In this document: in pieces, positions 19,685-31,416 of the stretch
Numbering within the stretch: the first letter of the stretch is position 1
Layout of the letters: every line of letters starts with the position of its first letter
Assembly: GCA_964019425.1 (NCBI GenBank)
Contig: OZ025788.1
Span: 1,426,001-1,490,000 of the forward strand
Origin: Flectonema sp. DT1601
Lineage: Eukaryota; Euglenozoa; Diplonemea; Diplonemida; Diplonemidae
DNA length: 64,000 nucleotides
Direction: 5' to 3'
Notes under the pieces: model-generated
The model's input: the letters and a program-made list of their open reading frames with translations, nothing else
Database searches by the model: none
What the model was told of the DNA's origin: nothing
Translations under genes and position numbers: made by a program

Positions 19685-22291
19685 ATGGAAAAGTCTTCTG
19701 CCCGTAGTTTTCTTGGTCTCTCGGGGAAGAGAGAAAGTGTGTTCTCAGCTTTGGGAGGAGGAGGAGGAGGAATGAAGATAACATGCATGGGTACCAGTAG
19801 TGGACAGTCTAGACATAGCTCATTACAAAGAGCAGCTTCTCATCTGAGACCCACAAAGCCACCTACTAATCAAAGTGATAATATTGGAACACTTTCTGAA
19901 GACATGAATAATTTAACAAGTGAAATGAAACAAATCAAAAGTATGTTACTCGAAGTACTCGACAGGCAAGATATCATCGAACGAGAGCTGAGACAACCTG
20001 CTCACAAACGATTCAGCAGAAGTGTTGAAACAGTTGATTCACCTCAAGTAGATGTTTGCGATCCCCTGGCTGGAATTGTTCCTCTTAACGCTACAGGAAG
20101 ACAATCAGAAGTCTTCAAGCAATGGACGAAAAGTCGTCGTAGTGGAATTAAAGCTCTCTCTCCAAAACCAAATACTCAATCAGTCGCTAACAGCCTCAGT
20201 CAGGAAACTGGATCTGATGAAGAAGAAAATACAGAAGTTTGCCCCGGCAACGAAGATGAAGTTTTTAACCAAAAAATAACAAGCGGACTTCGATTCTTAG
20301 CAACTCGACTTCCATCAACTGGCAGTGGAGTCATACTTCCCGACGATATGACTCGAAGGACTGTCGACGTCTTTTACATCCTCTGCTGTCTTGTTGAAGC
20401 TATCGAAGTCGGGTCATCACTTACTTGGTATCGACCGTTCTCAACACTCGAACTCGTTTGTTTAAAATCATTATTTACAATTATTCATTTCTGTTTTATT
20501 GTTGCTGTATCTCGAACAGCAATACTCGAGGGATACGTTCTTGAAGATCGTTCACTTGAAGCAATTAGAACTGTCTACAGAAGTAGTTGGTTGGTGTTTG
20601 ATGTTCTCACTGCCGCCCCAGTCGACCTATTCTGCGTCTTATTAGGTAGTGTTGGTATCTCAAGGATTGTAGCAACTGCTCGAATTCTTCATTTTGTACG
20701 AATTCCGAGCCTATTAGCTACAGCAAATCCACTAAAAAAAGCAACTGGTTGGCACACAGTTTTAAAAACTATATTTTGGGGATTGTGGTGTTTGAATATT
20801 ATCGCGCTGGCATTCATATCGATTGACGGCTCAGGTCTGTCTGATATCGAGAGCTATGATGGAGATGGTAAGTTTGATGTTTATCTTCAAGGACTGTGGT
20901 GGGCAACAATAACAATATCAACAGTTGGATATGGTGATGTAATTCCAAAGAATAGATGGTCAAGAATGTTCGCTGTTCCTGTTGTTCTTTTATCTGTTTT
21001 ATTTGTATCATTCCTCACAGGTAGAATCGCTTCATCTGTAATCCGTTTAGACGCTTTTGAAAATCTCGTTGAAGAACGTAAAGCAAAACTCTACTCACTC
21101 ATGGCGAGATATCAAGTCCCGTGGGAAATTCAAAAAGAAGCATTTTCTATTTACCCGGCACTGCTGGAGAGTTCTCTGAAAGACTATTTTGATCTCCTGC
21201 TTGATCTCCCTCCTTTTATGCAAGAAAAAGTTATATTTTGTATAAAGAGAAAGATAGTCTCCCAAGTACCTCTATTCTGCAACGCCAATGAAAAGACGTT
21301 AACAGCGTTAGCGATGGTGACGCAACAAGTTCTTGTTGGACCGAATGAGTTTATAATTGAAGCAGGTCAGATTGGATATGAAATGTATTTTATAGCTCAA
21401 GGTGTTGTCGAAGTGTTAATCAAAGATGAAGATGGAGGTGACTTCTGTGCTGCTACGTTGCAATCAGGATCGTGGTTTGGTGAAATTGCCCTTCTAAAAC
21501 ACACGGAGAGAACTGCATCGGTTCGATCTGTGACAGCCTGCAGTTGTTTTAAATTATTAAAACAAGACTTCTCTGGAATTTTAAAATGTTATCCGGCCTT
21601 TGAAACTCAAATGGTTCAAGTAGTTGAAGCTCGTTTACAAGAAAACTTAAACGAGGGGTCTTTCAACAACCAGTCAGCAAATCCGTTATCCCCAGACGCA
21701 AGACAAGAATTCACTGACATCGCTGATAACATTACCGAAAGCAACAGCAGTGGTAGCGAGTATGTATTTTATGTGTTATTTATGAGTCTTTGTTCTTTAT
21801 AACAAAACATCAACACAAACAGGGTACTTGGTGATAATTCAAATTTAGAAATGAAGTTTCCAACGACTCTCAGTAACAGTCAGCGTACTTCAGTAACAAA
21901 CGCCTCTCGACTTAATCACTCACCTGCAGTGGGATCCTTTGCCTTAGATAGAGTGGTTACAAAACCTCTGAGATCATCAATATCGAAAGAAAGGGATGAC
22001 TATCGAAAATTCGGATCTGCAGTTTCTGATGCGAGACGGCTGGGAGCCTCAACAGGTGAACGAACTCTTTCTCCGAATGCTATTTCTGCATGTTCTCTTG
22101 TTCTTGATAAGCCTGCAATTAATAATAGAATTCGAAATGGTGCTCCAACTCTGTCTGTAAGATCCCCTCAATCTTTTGATTCTCCGAGATCCAAGTCACC
22201 CAGAGAAAGGTTAACTCCTCGTAGTAATGATGGAGGGTCACCTCTTAGTAATAAACGACTCGAAATTGAATTTACGAAAAAAAGTTTTTGA
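19685..22291 (+). CDS. Cyclic-nucleotide-binding potassium channel (CNG/HCN/EAG superfamily)
   Basis: Exons 19685-21759 and 21823-22291 are joined across a 63-nt intron (GTATGT...ACAG) and give 847 aa. A short coiled coil lies at about 65-100. Six TM segments occupy about 225-454; S4 is weakly charged (RIVATARILHFVRIP). The pore helix leads to STVGYGD (about 412-418), the classic K+ filter, so K+ selectivity is expected. After the C-linker, a cNMP-binding domain (about 540-635) has GQIGYEMYFIAQG, then SWFGEIALL and ERTASVR, including the Glu and Arg that contact the cyclic nucleotide phosphate. The C-terminal exon is Ser/Arg-rich and disordered. A plasma or ciliary membrane channel is likely. 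Confidence 0.9.
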
Positions 22292-22434
22292 TTTGAAACT
22301 ATTCTCTTCGGCCAACCTGCCCTGCTTTCCAGCAAGGCGATGTATTGGTTTAAAAAAAAAAGTGGAAAAAAGTGTGTTTTTTGTGTTCTTTTTATATTTT
22401 CCTAAACGCCGGTGCACAGTTCTCATTTTCGACT

Positions 22435-22468
<34 letters not shown>

Positions 22469-24595
22469 TTTTCCTCCTTAATTTTTTATTTCTCTTACCC
22501 CCATAAATGGCTCCTTTAATTATGTTGAGATTGAAAATAATATGAAATTGACATGAGGCGAGTATGAACCGTTTATGGACTCTACGTGCTCATCAAGGCA
22601 TCACTTTGTTAGGCGAATTGCTCTACTTTCCCCATCCTTTCATTATTGCGTGCAAGATTAATACCGTGCTCATGTTTCTTGTGGGCGTTTTATGGTGAAT
22701 CCTTATTTATTTTTTTTTTTTTCGCTTCAAAAAATAGACCCAAGAGAATAAGGGAGTGTGTAGGATGACAAGGAGTGAGAAGACAACCACAAAATGTGAA
22801 ATTATTAGTCTTTCCCAATAGCCGTTTTAATGGCCATTCCTAATATTTTTAGGGTTAATTCTTGCTTTTTTCCCCCTCCCGGCTTTCTTTTTGTTTTCTC
22901 CAAACCACACCGTCAGTACCATTTATAAATATTGACATCACACTTTTGGGAACCGAATGATGTCCCTTTGTGTTGGAATATAAAGAAAGTGATACGGGAA
23001 TTCCTTCTGGGATTACCTGTCGTTTTTTTAACAGGAGAAAAAAAAAAAACAAAAAAAATTCTCAACCTTCTTCTCCTTGTGATTAGTTTTAGATCATCAC
23101 TCGAGTCCCACTCCCGACAGTTATTATTATTATTATTATGTTACCATGTTAACCTGTTGTGTTTAGGTTGTCAATTACTTACACGGAACGGTGGATTTTA
23201 TTTTTATTTCGTTCAGTCTCTCTCCCGAGTGAAGATCCTTAATTCTTTTTATTTCCCATCTCGAAGACATGTTTTACCAGCGAAAAGAAAATTGCGCATG
23301 TTGATTCTCTTTTTTTTTTTTCTTTTTTTTTCTCAACGTTGCATCAAACATAAGAAGACATTTGATCAGAAGAAGAGTATTCTGTCAATCTGTCGATTTG
23401 ATCATATTTTAGAATGAAGTAAGATACGTTAATATTTCTAAAGTCTTTTCGGATGTTGAAAATTTATTAGTTTTTATTTTATTAATTAGTCTCTCGTCGT
23501 AACCGACTAATACAAAAAAAAACATCCATCAGGGTAGGCCACACTACTTATAAGAAAAGGTTCTTACGAACCTTCGGAGTGGTATTCAGAAGTGACCTGT
23601 CTTTGTCTCAAAGGCCTAGATTCTTTATTTTATATAAAAAACTGTTGCTGTTTTCCCTTTTTCCCCATCCTCACAACTACATTGGATCTGAATAAAAATT
23701 CATCCGATGCTACAGTTTGGTTTTATCAAAATAATATAATAAATGGGACCTTCTTTATCAGTCAAAACGATTTATTAATCGATGACAAATAATATGATAA
23801 AAATGAGATACGTATTCCGATACACTAATTATAGCTCATAGTATACAGCAATGTTGAATTAACTTAACTGATGATAATAAAGTTCTGGACTTTGCTCCCG
23901 TTATTTTTGTTTGATTTCCTTGCGATTTCTTTTAATTGATTTAATGTTTTTATAATACTTTGCTTGTCTTGTTGTGAGGGCGTTGTATTGTATGCATGTT
24001 GTCATTGTGAATGGAATTAAGAAACCGACGAAAAAGTCGAAAGAAAAAAAAGAAATTATTCAGATTAAGAGCCGTTTTATTTATTATGTCAAGAAATGTT
24101 ATCTATTTTCTTTTTTTCCCTGTGCTCCAGTAATACTGTTTGCGATCAATTAAATATAAGGTTTTTATCTGAAGAGTCTTTCTTTTGACACCACCTACTC
24201 CTACTCCTGACTGGATACGTTGCTTTTTATAATCCCTCGCAAATAAGTAATTTGTTATCTACACACGCAAAGATTTTATATTTAAAAAAAAAAAAAAAAA
24301 ATTAATAAAAAAACAACAACATTGGAGTGATAAGATGTGATGTTCTTATTCTTATTTATTGTTAACACTAGGTCAGGGGGTAGGTAGAAATAAATGATGA
24401 AGCAAACTTTTCCGCAGCTGTTTATGTCGGGAGGGATGCGGCCGAAGAACCCCTTCCGTGTGTTATTTTATTTTTTTGTTATAATCTCTTAGATGCTTTC
24501 TTCTTTGATGGAAATATATTCAAAACAACCTCACAGGATCTGTTGATTTCCCAAAAGTATACAAACGATCACACGAGAAATATTCACCTCACAGA
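22292..24595. other. Long intergenic region
   Basis: 2.3 kb, AT-rich with poly-T at 22439-22467. It contains a (TAT)n-like stretch near 23122-23140. I see no domain-bearing frame on either strand. Open frames such as 22932-23417 lack any family feature and cross homopolymers. Confidence 0.55.
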
Positions 24596-25375
24596 ATGAA
24601 CAACAGTTTCTACTCACAGCTTCCAAGAATTGAATCAGAGGTATGCATGAAAACTATTATTGTCACTAATAGTCATAAGATGTGATTGGAATAATAAAAA
24701 CAGTACTCCGGTAAATATGCCCGTCCTCATTACAGTCTTGAAGGTCACGGAATGTACAACATAAACGGTTTGAAATGGCCTAAAAAGCTAGTTCAACGTG
24801 GTAGGTGGGGTTGGAACTCAGTCGCTAAAGACGATGCCTATGTCAGTAAGATACTTCTTGAAGAGAAGAGGTACGAGACTGGAGAAGCTGTAAAACCACT
24901 GGGTGAGATGTGGCCGGAAACAATAATGCAAACCTGGTTTGGTAAGAGAGTTGAACTGAGAAGAACTCTCACGTGGGCGGAAAAGATTACAAGTCACAGA
25001 ATATTCCCTCACATTCATGGTTGGAATAAAGATGCTGATCCTAAAACAGTTTATTCAGAGTTACTTGACCACCAATTTCAACCAGCCATTGACCGTGACG
25101 CCTTATCACTAATGGAATCTTATGGAGGAGTTGATCAGTGGGTGTTACAAAATGATCCTTTATTCCTCACCTCTTGGGAGATGGAAATCCTCCGAAATTA
25201 CTTCCTCGTAAGACGAATGGAGTTGGATAAGAATCATGTGATGGAAGAACAAGCAACTGATCTCGCTGATCATATTGTCAACCTTCTTCGTGTCAGACGA
25301 TCAAAACAAATATCGAACTCCAAGACAGAGCCGTCTGAATTGATTGATGAGAATAAACAACCGCAACCGGCGTAG
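24596..25375 (+). CDS. MRPL28: Mitochondrial large ribosomal subunit protein bL28m-like
   Basis: Exons 24596-24640 and 24704-25375 (intron 24641-24703, GTATGC...ACAG, phase 0) give 238 aa starting MNNSFYSQLP. Matches to bL28m: WFGKRVELRRTLTWAEK followed by RIFPHIH, resembling the bL28 core FHGKRVxxGNxVSxSKxK...WKPNV, then YSELLDHQFQPAIDRDALSL and ESYGGVDQWVL, resembling YSEILDKKF...LDLIDEAYGLDFYIL in animal MRPL28. Expected role: structural protein of the mitochondrial ribosome. The stop codon lies in GTAGTAGAGACTTC, which is also the left edge of the repeat unit found at 43.8 and 50.9 kb. Assignment rests on motif resemblance. Confidence 0.65.
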
Positions 25376-25673
25376 TAGAGACTTCAGATGTTTGCGGGGA
25401 AACAATTAACTTGTTAGTCAGATTGCGTGACTTTTGATCCTTTAAAAGGACGCAACTTGACGAAGGACCTGCAAACCGACAGCACTGACCTGAAATCAGA
25501 TTGAAGTCACCAACTGAGAGTATTCGAAGATCTCTCTCTGATGAGACTCTAAGAAAACCAACTACAGATGTGTAGCATGCAGGCAATAGTTTTTTAAAAG
25601 AACGGATGAAATAAAAGTGTTTTTCGATCTACTTCGAGTAGCAGTTTTCTTAAAGCTTTACGTAAAGGTGAAA

Positions 25674-25895
25674 ATGGTTATCATTTTCTTTCTTCGGTTG
25701 TTTTGTTTTCTTTTATTTATTTCAACTCATATCACTTCAGGTCGTATGCAGCAGCGGGTATGGTTAAAAAGGAAAGTTTCAAAAAGAACAAAAGATGCTT
25801 TTGAACGATGTAAAGTGATGAGATACCTTTCCGTCTGTTCATTTCATATCCGGGGGTTTGATGGTCACTCCAGTTGTGAAGAACATCAGATGTGA
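25674..25895 (+). CDS. Small single-TM basic protein, copy 1
   Basis: 73 aa from MVIIFFLRLF. One strongly hydrophobic N-terminal segment (about 2-20, signal anchor or signal peptide) is followed by a Lys/Arg-rich stretch (VWLKRKVSKRTK) and a Cys/His-containing end (CKVMRYLSVCSFH, CEEH). Near-identical frames occur at 44085-44306 and 51167-51388, and a longer version at 54646-54975. The part up to the basic stretch also occurs inverted at 34.4 and 48.7 kb. It ends about 90 nt before the ATPase start. It could be a real small membrane protein or a decayed upstream exon. Confidence 0.45.
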   Translation: MVIIFFLRLFCFLLFISTHITSGRMQQRVWLKRKVSKRTKDAFERCKVMRYLSVCSFHIRGFDGHSSCEEHQM

Positions 25896-25984
25896 TGGAA
25901 ATCCTGAAATGAGTTGACGGAGCATTCGATTGATAATATAATGAAACTTTGAAACAATTCTTGCGTTCTTCAGACAACAAACAC

Positions 25985-27446
25985 ATGTCGACAGTCAGTG
26001 AGCCGCAGACGAAATACCATTTTCTTCCCTTTGTCAAATGCACAGATCACTTGATATATATAGGTCTTGCAGTATTTATTCTTTTAGGGGCTGTAGCTGT
26101 AGCCTGGGATAAGACTGATTCTGAGATAGGCAGCACGATTGCGCTTGGGGCAGCCACAGTTGTCATGATTTTCGTAATGATGGTGTTGGTCTATCTACCA
26201 ATAAATCGTATCGCTGTGGAAAGCTTAGCACATTTCTATGAAATAAAATGGGAAGCACTCCAAGTGAACAAACAACAAATGGATGACACAATTATGCGAG
26301 ACGCTGTTACAAATATGCGGCAGGTCAAATTCAATATTCCTGAGAAAGTCTTTCCTCGTAAAGAAACTAATTCCATCAAGCAACATCTCGATAACTTTAG
26401 CATTAAACCCAGATGTATGATCGTTACCGGATCCCCAGGAGTAGGGAAGACAATCACAATCAAGCAGGCACTTAATGAGAGGAAAGGAGTCATTCATATC
26501 AATGGAGAGATCGAATCGAGTGACCAAGTGAATCATGAATGGTTTAAGTCACTCATCCTCGAAGAGCTTGGAGCAAAAGGAACTTCGCTGTCGTTTAAAA
26601 AATTTCTTAAAATCCTCTCTGAAGAATGTCGGAATGATCCGTTTGTGAAATCATTTGTGATCTATGCCGATATGAAAGTAAATGGGAAAACAAGCGCTGA
26701 AGACCTTCAATTGATTGGGAGCAGTATTGGGTCATTTGGACGCGTTCTTTCAGAACTACAGTGTCCGTTCATAATGGAAATCAGCAACTCTCATATTTCA
26801 GACTCCATCATCAACTCAAGGGATCTCAGTGGTATCTTCAAAGAGGTTCGCGTTCATATGACACTGGAGGAATTTTCCTTGTGCTGTTACGCGGAGATTA
26901 AAGACGAATACAACGACATTATCTTCGCTCAAGACACGACAATTAATTCAGAAGAATATCTTAACGAGTGCAAAGATGCTCTGACGGAATGGTACTTCAT
27001 GGTTGGAAACAACCCCCGCGAACTTAGTTCCGTACTGGAGAGAGTGAAGGAGTCAAAGGGTGGGCAGAAGCAGTTTCATAAAAGTATGTTTTTGAGAGTG
27101 GGGACGCGAAGGTCGCGTAAATGGGTAACAAAACAAAACATAAATAACAACAGAAACTAAGTCATTCCACAGAACATTAACGAGCTCAGTTGTAAGTCTG
27201 TGTCAGAAAAGTAAGGATTTCTTAGAAAAGGTTGCACGGGCGGGGCCAACTGGATACGTTCCAGAAAACAAGGAGGAACTTAAAACAGTGGAAGCCCTCC
27301 TCCTCCACCCGGAACCCGTCATCCGCTATAATGAAGGTGAGGTATCCCTTTGTGAGGTGTCTCACGCCTTTTACTTGATGAGCAACGAACAGTCCGAGTC
27401 GCACAGCGTTATTGAAGAAATGAAGCAGTGCGGGTGGGGTAAATGA
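25985..27446 (+). CDS. Two-TM membrane-anchored P-loop ATPase (AAA/STAND-like), copy 1
   Basis: Exons 25985-27083 and 27226-27446 give 439 aa. MSTVSEP is the first ATG, 11 nt after TTCTTCAG. Two TM helices (about 20-40 and 50-70) are joined by a short loop, then a helical linker. Walker A is GSPGVGKT (about 148-155). A Walker B-like strand is FVIYADMK, a sensor-like strand is FIMEISNS, and VRVHMTLEEFS resembles the post-ATPase strand of AAA/STAND proteins. Reading straight through gives a false stop inside the intron. The donor AAAA|GTATGT and an acceptor after TTCTTAG join to an exon ending QCGWGK. The total is divisible by three. Substrate and role unknown; anchoring in an internal membrane is likely. 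Confidence 0.8.
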
Positions 27447-28249
27447 TTCTAGTATTCCTGCTGCCGCTGTCCTGTCTAAGTCTGTTGTATCATACTTCTC
27501 ACACCTGAAAGAAACTCGTTCCCCATTTCTGTTTTGAATAAATATAAATTAAATTCTCAATCCCGTACCACTGTGAGGGTGGGGTGCCTTAATGGGTTGA
27601 TTATATTATTGGGAAAACCTCTAATTCCACGCAAATGTTACTGAAGTTCGATCTCACCATAAAAGTTTCCGAAATGGATAGCAAAATAATTTTCCCCCCC
27701 CTTTTTTTCTCCGTTGCCTGCACCCAAAAAAACTTTTCGCAAGTTAACAACTTTCGTAAAATTGCTGTGGTAGTTTCATTTTCGCTGTTCAGTAAACGGA
27801 AAAGGTTTTTCTTTCGCTATTCACTGAAAGTGATATTTGGGTTTTTCGCTGTTCGGTAGGAGAACAAAGTTTTTCTTCGTTCCCAAATACACCTAGCTGA
27901 GATGGGTTGGTTCTCAACCAGGGAAAAGGGTAATTAAAGGTAAGGCAGGTGCTGTAATTAATACGTGCAGGTCCTGAATCAACCTCTTAGTACTCCCTTT
28001 TCAAAAGGTGACGTAATAATATATACTAGTAGCTCGCTAATCAAGTGAAAGTCAGTAGCGGAGTAGTTCGGCTGATTGAATCTTTAGAAAAGTGTTCCGT
28101 GGGCTACTTTCGCAGAAACTCCGAAAGGACAGTACTGTGTGGCTCAGTGAGGTGATCTCAGACTTGAGAACATTAAATGGTTTCGCCACTCCACAGCTAT
28201 TCATGTCAAGCCCTAGGCCCCTGATCATGCATACTTGGTTTTTGCGCTC
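27447..28249. other. 3' flank of ATPase copy 1 with a MITE end
   Basis: The family's conserved 3' end runs to about 27570. At 27609-27630 the sequence GGGAAAACCTCTAATTCCAC equals the terminal repeat of the MITE-like element at 43070-43235; I could not find a matching right end here. Phrases such as TTCGCTGTTCGGTA recur nearby (27842) and near 36969. No gene is seen. Confidence 0.5.
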
Positions 28250-28800
28250 AACCATAATCAAGCAGGCACTTAATGAGAGGAAAGGAGTCATTCATATCAA
28301 TGGAGAGATCGAATCGAGTGACCAAGTGAATGATGAATGGTTTAAGTCACTCATCCTCGAAGAGCTTGGAGCAAAAGGAACTTGCTGTCGTTTAAAAAAT
28401 TTCTTAAAATCCTCTCTGAAGAATGTCGGAATAGTAAGTTTGTGATCTATGCCGATATGAAAGTAAATGGGACAATAAGCGCTGAAGACCTTCAATTGAT
28501 TGGGAGCAGTATTGGGTCATTTGGACGCTTACTTTCAGAACTACAGTGTCCGTTCATAATAGAAATCAGCAACTCTCATATTTCAGACTCCATCATCAAC
28601 TCAAGGGATCTCAGTGGTATCTTCAAAGAGGTTCGCGTTCATATGACACTGGAGGAATTTTCCTTGTGCTGTTACGCGGAGATGAAATACATTAACCTCA
28701 CTAAATACGCGACAATTCATTTCAAAGAATTTCTTAAGTGCGCGGCGAAATGGTACTTCGTGGTCAGTAAGATGAAGAATTCGTTGAATACGACTTCTCG
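28250..28800 (+). pseudogene. Internal fragment of the membrane ATPase family
   Basis: Begins just after the Walker A region (AACCATAATCAAGCAGGC) and ends after the KYINLTKYATIHFKEF segment. It lacks the TM helices, the Walker A motif and the last exon. One missing base near 28383, against GGAACTTCGCTGTCG in intact copies, splits the frame. Its C-terminal variant (KYINLTKYA) is that of copy 51.5 kb, while its middle (the Asp-Glu-Trp-Phe-Lys stretch) is that of copies 26 and 34.6 kb. It is therefore a mosaic fragment. Confidence 0.8.
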
Positions 28801-28901
28801 CGTTGGCAGACACGCTCCACAACAAAAGTCTTGCAGTTTCTGAGAGTAACTTCTTTCAGGAACATTACACTGCCCGCGTGAAACAGCTGGAGTATTGTTT
28901 C

Positions 28902-29357
28902 ATGCAAAGATTAGATCCAGCCAATCTCAGAAGGGAAAACAAGAAGAAGGATTCGGACACTTACTGGTTGAAACTGAATCTTGGCCACAAAGCATTAGAT
29001 CGTATTGGTCTTGACGCTGTTCTTAGATGTGATGAAGTTAAAGCAACCTGTCCTTGTCTAAGAACTCTTGAAAGAACACGCATCTGTAACAAACTTGGAA
29101 CAACAGTTGGTGATATCGTCTTAAATGCATCTTCACCAGGCATCAATTCAGACTCCCCGATTCAATCTATTTGCAATTGCAGTATTCAAGAACTGAATAG
29201 TTTAAAATACGACGACCATTCTTGCGGACTCGCTACTGATTTGCCAGTCTCAGAAGAACTAGAGACTTTGCGTTTACTTCAAGAGCAGCTACAAAGTGAT
29301 TCTTGTGAACGCATCACATCAGACCAATCAATTCTGCTAACAATTTTGCAGAAATGA
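28902..29357 (+). CDS. Hypothetical protein or 3' exon of a disrupted gene
   Basis: 151 aa from the first ATG, but the frame is open further upstream through a possible acceptor (CTTTCAG at about 28853-28859) that would start the exon with EHYTARVKQLEYCF. Contains KATCPCLRTLERTRIC, GTTVGDIVLNASS and an acidic Leu-rich C-terminus. No family recognised. It directly abuts the ATPase fragment, so it may be the surviving 3' part of a host gene interrupted by that duplication. Codon use looks like the neighbouring real genes rather than the A/T-rich spacers. Confidence 0.4.
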   Translation: MQRLDPANLRRENKKKDSDTYWLKLNLGHKALDRIGLDAVLRCDEVKATCPCLRTLERTRICNKLGTTVGDIVLNASSPGINSDSPIQSICNCSIQELNSLKYDDHSCGLATDLPVSEELETLRLLQEQLQSDSCERITSDQSILLTILQK

Positions 29358-29812
29358 GTACTTTTCTTTTACTACTCTCTACCTTTCTTATTCTCACTTT
29401 TCTGTTCTAAAATTAATGATACTAACATAATCCACCATCTTTTTTATTATATATTTCCAAAATTGTTCCAAATTTTTTATACACTATGTTTTTTATAATT
29501 ACAGTATTTATAAAAAAAGAGATGTCTGGAAGGTACCCTCCTTCGTCGTCATCCTCGTCTTCGTCATGTTCTCAGGAAGCGTTCGTTGAGTGAGCAGTCG
29601 CTGCGTTCGTCGGGAAATACATCGAGCTCTGGTTCCAGCAGCTGCTCTCTTTTCTGCGAGGCCTGTATTTGCGGATGCCCTCAGCAGGTTTTTACTTGCC
29701 CATGTTAAGTCTCAGCAACGCACCGGGCGAAGAATCGAAGAAAGATCCGGTGGAAAGTTATTAATCAAACATTGGAAAGTTTGATTTAATAACTTTGCAT
29801 TTGTAATCCAAG

Positions 29813-30255
29813 AAGGGGATATACCCATCCGAGAGTTTTAGCGCCGCCTCCAAAAATTACTCATCTCAGCGAACTGAAGAATCGTATTGAGAATATGAAC
29901 CTTCCATACGATGGATATTATACAACACCTGAACAAAATTACCATCAACTTCTGACGAGTCTTTCATTTGATTAATCATTTCCGTCAACATTAAAGTTAA
30001 TTCTTTTCTTATTTCTTAACAGCTAGCAGAAGGATGTCGTCTACTACTGCAGGGGTTGCGTTCCTCGCCTCAACAGGAGCTATGATGTGGGAGATGAATA
30101 CAATTTTAGGATTCAACGACAACAGACAGAAAGTTGTCCTCGCTAAGATGCTTCCAATAAAAGTGAGAAAAGATGTTAAAATTATGAATTCCGCATTAAA
30201 ACCAATTAGAAAGATGGATAATATTAGAATTGGTATCCCACTGAAGTCACTTTAA
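29813..30255 (+). CDS. Hypothetical two-exon protein (5' end uncertain)
   Basis: Exon 29813-29958 (THPRVLAPPPKITHLSELK onward), intron 29959-30022 (GTCTTT...ACAG, 64 nt), exon 30023-30255. The phase-1 junction keeps the frame: HQLLTTSRRMSS. The C-terminal part has a hydrophobic segment (AGVAFLASTGAMMWEM) and a basic region (KVRKDVKIMNSALKPIRKM). A start codon is not clear: an in-frame stop lies just upstream, so exon 1 probably has an upstream partner. The exon-intron-exon segment was copied, truncated, to 43.5-43.8 and 50.6-50.9 kb, which supports the intron boundaries. Function unknown. Confidence 0.45.
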
Positions 30256-30675
30256 GTCAATCTCTAGTAGTGTACGACTACAGTCAGTAATGATGAATGG
30301 CCGCACCTCGTTGGAAGGAAATGGTGAGGATGCCAGCAATACTTCGATATGAAGACAAACGACTGCAGACAAGGCGGATAATATTTTCACTTCCTTGTCC
30401 ACAATCTGTTTTGCGGATTTAATTAGCTGACTTACCATACCTGACAGAGAACACTACAACAGAGCAGGTGTCAACACATGAGTTTGCTTTTAACTTGATG
30501 AGAATACTGTTCTCGCAATCACCTTTTACACCGCCATCGTTTTACTTGTTGTTTTTGTTAATTGGAGGTGTTGTTCTTTAATTTTAATTATTGCAACACA
30601 AACCTGAAATGTATTAATGTAAGATACGCATTGATTAGTAATAATTGTACTAATTAATGTACTGAATCTGTTTTA
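30256..30675. other. Intergenic spacer
   Basis: 420 nt with no supported feature. The sequence is less T-rich than other spacers. Confidence 0.4.
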
Positions 30676-31287
30676 ATGAACACACTTCCCAAACAGAACT
30701 TTGCTAACAATATGGATAATGCACCTGACCCGGAAGAGATTGGCAGAGCTGGCTGGACGGTATTACACACCATGGCTGCGGCTTACCCAGAGCGGCCAAC
30801 AGAAGAGCAAAAGGATCGAGTGTGGGGATTCTTAAATGGATGGAGTCACATATATCCATGTACTCATTGTGCTGCACACATGAGACTTGATATGAAGAAA
30901 CATCCTCCAGCAGTTGAGTCAAAAGAGGAACTAAATATGTGGGTGTGTAAACTTCATAATAAGGTAAATGATGTTTTGGGCAAGGATAAATTTCCGTGTG
31001 AGTTGGACAAGCTTTTGCAGCGCTGGCATCCAACTTATCCAGAAATAGCTGGAACAGAACAGTCAGGTGGTGTTGGTGATCTCCCACCTCGTCGCGGGGG
31101 ACTCCCACAAGCAGCAGCTCCAACTGAAAAGTCATCTTCCGGATGGTTTTCATTTGGTAGTAAGAAACCTCCTGCAGTTGAACCAGCAGCTTCCCCCATC
31201 GCTGATGACCTCGTCATCAAGTCGATGATGGATATGACCTGCTCGGCATTCTGTCCGAAGGATTCAAAGAAGTCTCTGGACGTTTAA
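30676..31287 (+). CDS. ERV1: ERV1/ALR family FAD-linked sulfhydryl oxidase
   Basis: 203 aa. Residues about 15-115 match the Erv1/ALR fold: EIGRAGWTVLHTMAAAYPERPTE, the FAD-proximal YPCTHCA with the CxxC redox pair at Cys62/Cys65, then WVCKLHNKVNDVLGK holding the family HN pair. Erv1/ALR oxidises Mia40 in the mitochondrial intermembrane space during disulphide relay import. The C-terminal extension of about 85 residues (Pro/Ala/Gly-rich, then a segment with two Cys near DMTCSAFCPKD) is not part of the core and may hold the shuttle disulphide that other Erv1 proteins place N-terminally. That placement is inference. The gene is an intact island in the repeat region. Confidence 0.9.
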   Translation: MNTLPKQNFANNMDNAPDPEEIGRAGWTVLHTMAAAYPERPTEEQKDRVWGFLNGWSHIYPCTHCAAHMRLDMKKHPPAVESKEELNMWVCKLHNKVNDVLGKDKFPCELDKLLQRWHPTYPEIAGTEQSGGVGDLPPRRGGLPQAAAPTEKSSSGWFSFGSKKPPAVEPAASPIADDLVIKSMMDMTCSAFCPKDSKKSLDV

Positions 31288-31416
31288 CTTCTCAATCTTT
31301 CTTACTCGACACTCATTGCGATGGCAGTGATGGGTAAGAAGGGACTCTGTTGACACAACACTACTGTCGTAGTGTTCTACATCAACATCCACAGTTAGAA
31401 GACAAACCAAAACATA

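Larger units (their letters stand above)
25372..27560 (+). repeat. Duplicated unit 1: small TM gene plus membrane ATPase gene
   Basis: A block of about 2.2 kb from GTAGTAGAGACTTCAG to TTCTCAATCCCGTACC. The same block recurs at about 43784-46030 and 50866-53110 with high identity. It holds a small TM protein gene followed by the two-exon P-loop ATPase gene, then a shared A/T-rich 3' end containing AATAAATATAAATTAAA. Confidence 0.85.

Noticed and set aside
22932-23417. 161-codon frame in the long spacer before bL28m
   Set aside because: Crosses poly-A and poly-T runs and shows no domain.
25949-25984. Twelve extra codons before the ATPase ATG
   Set aside because: They begin at TTG, and the first ATG (25985) follows an acceptor-like TTCTTCAG.
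25732-26043. 103-codon minus-strand frame repeated before each ATPase copy
   Set aside because: Its repetition follows from DNA duplication; the sense frame starts with a better membrane segment and the ATPase start overlaps it.
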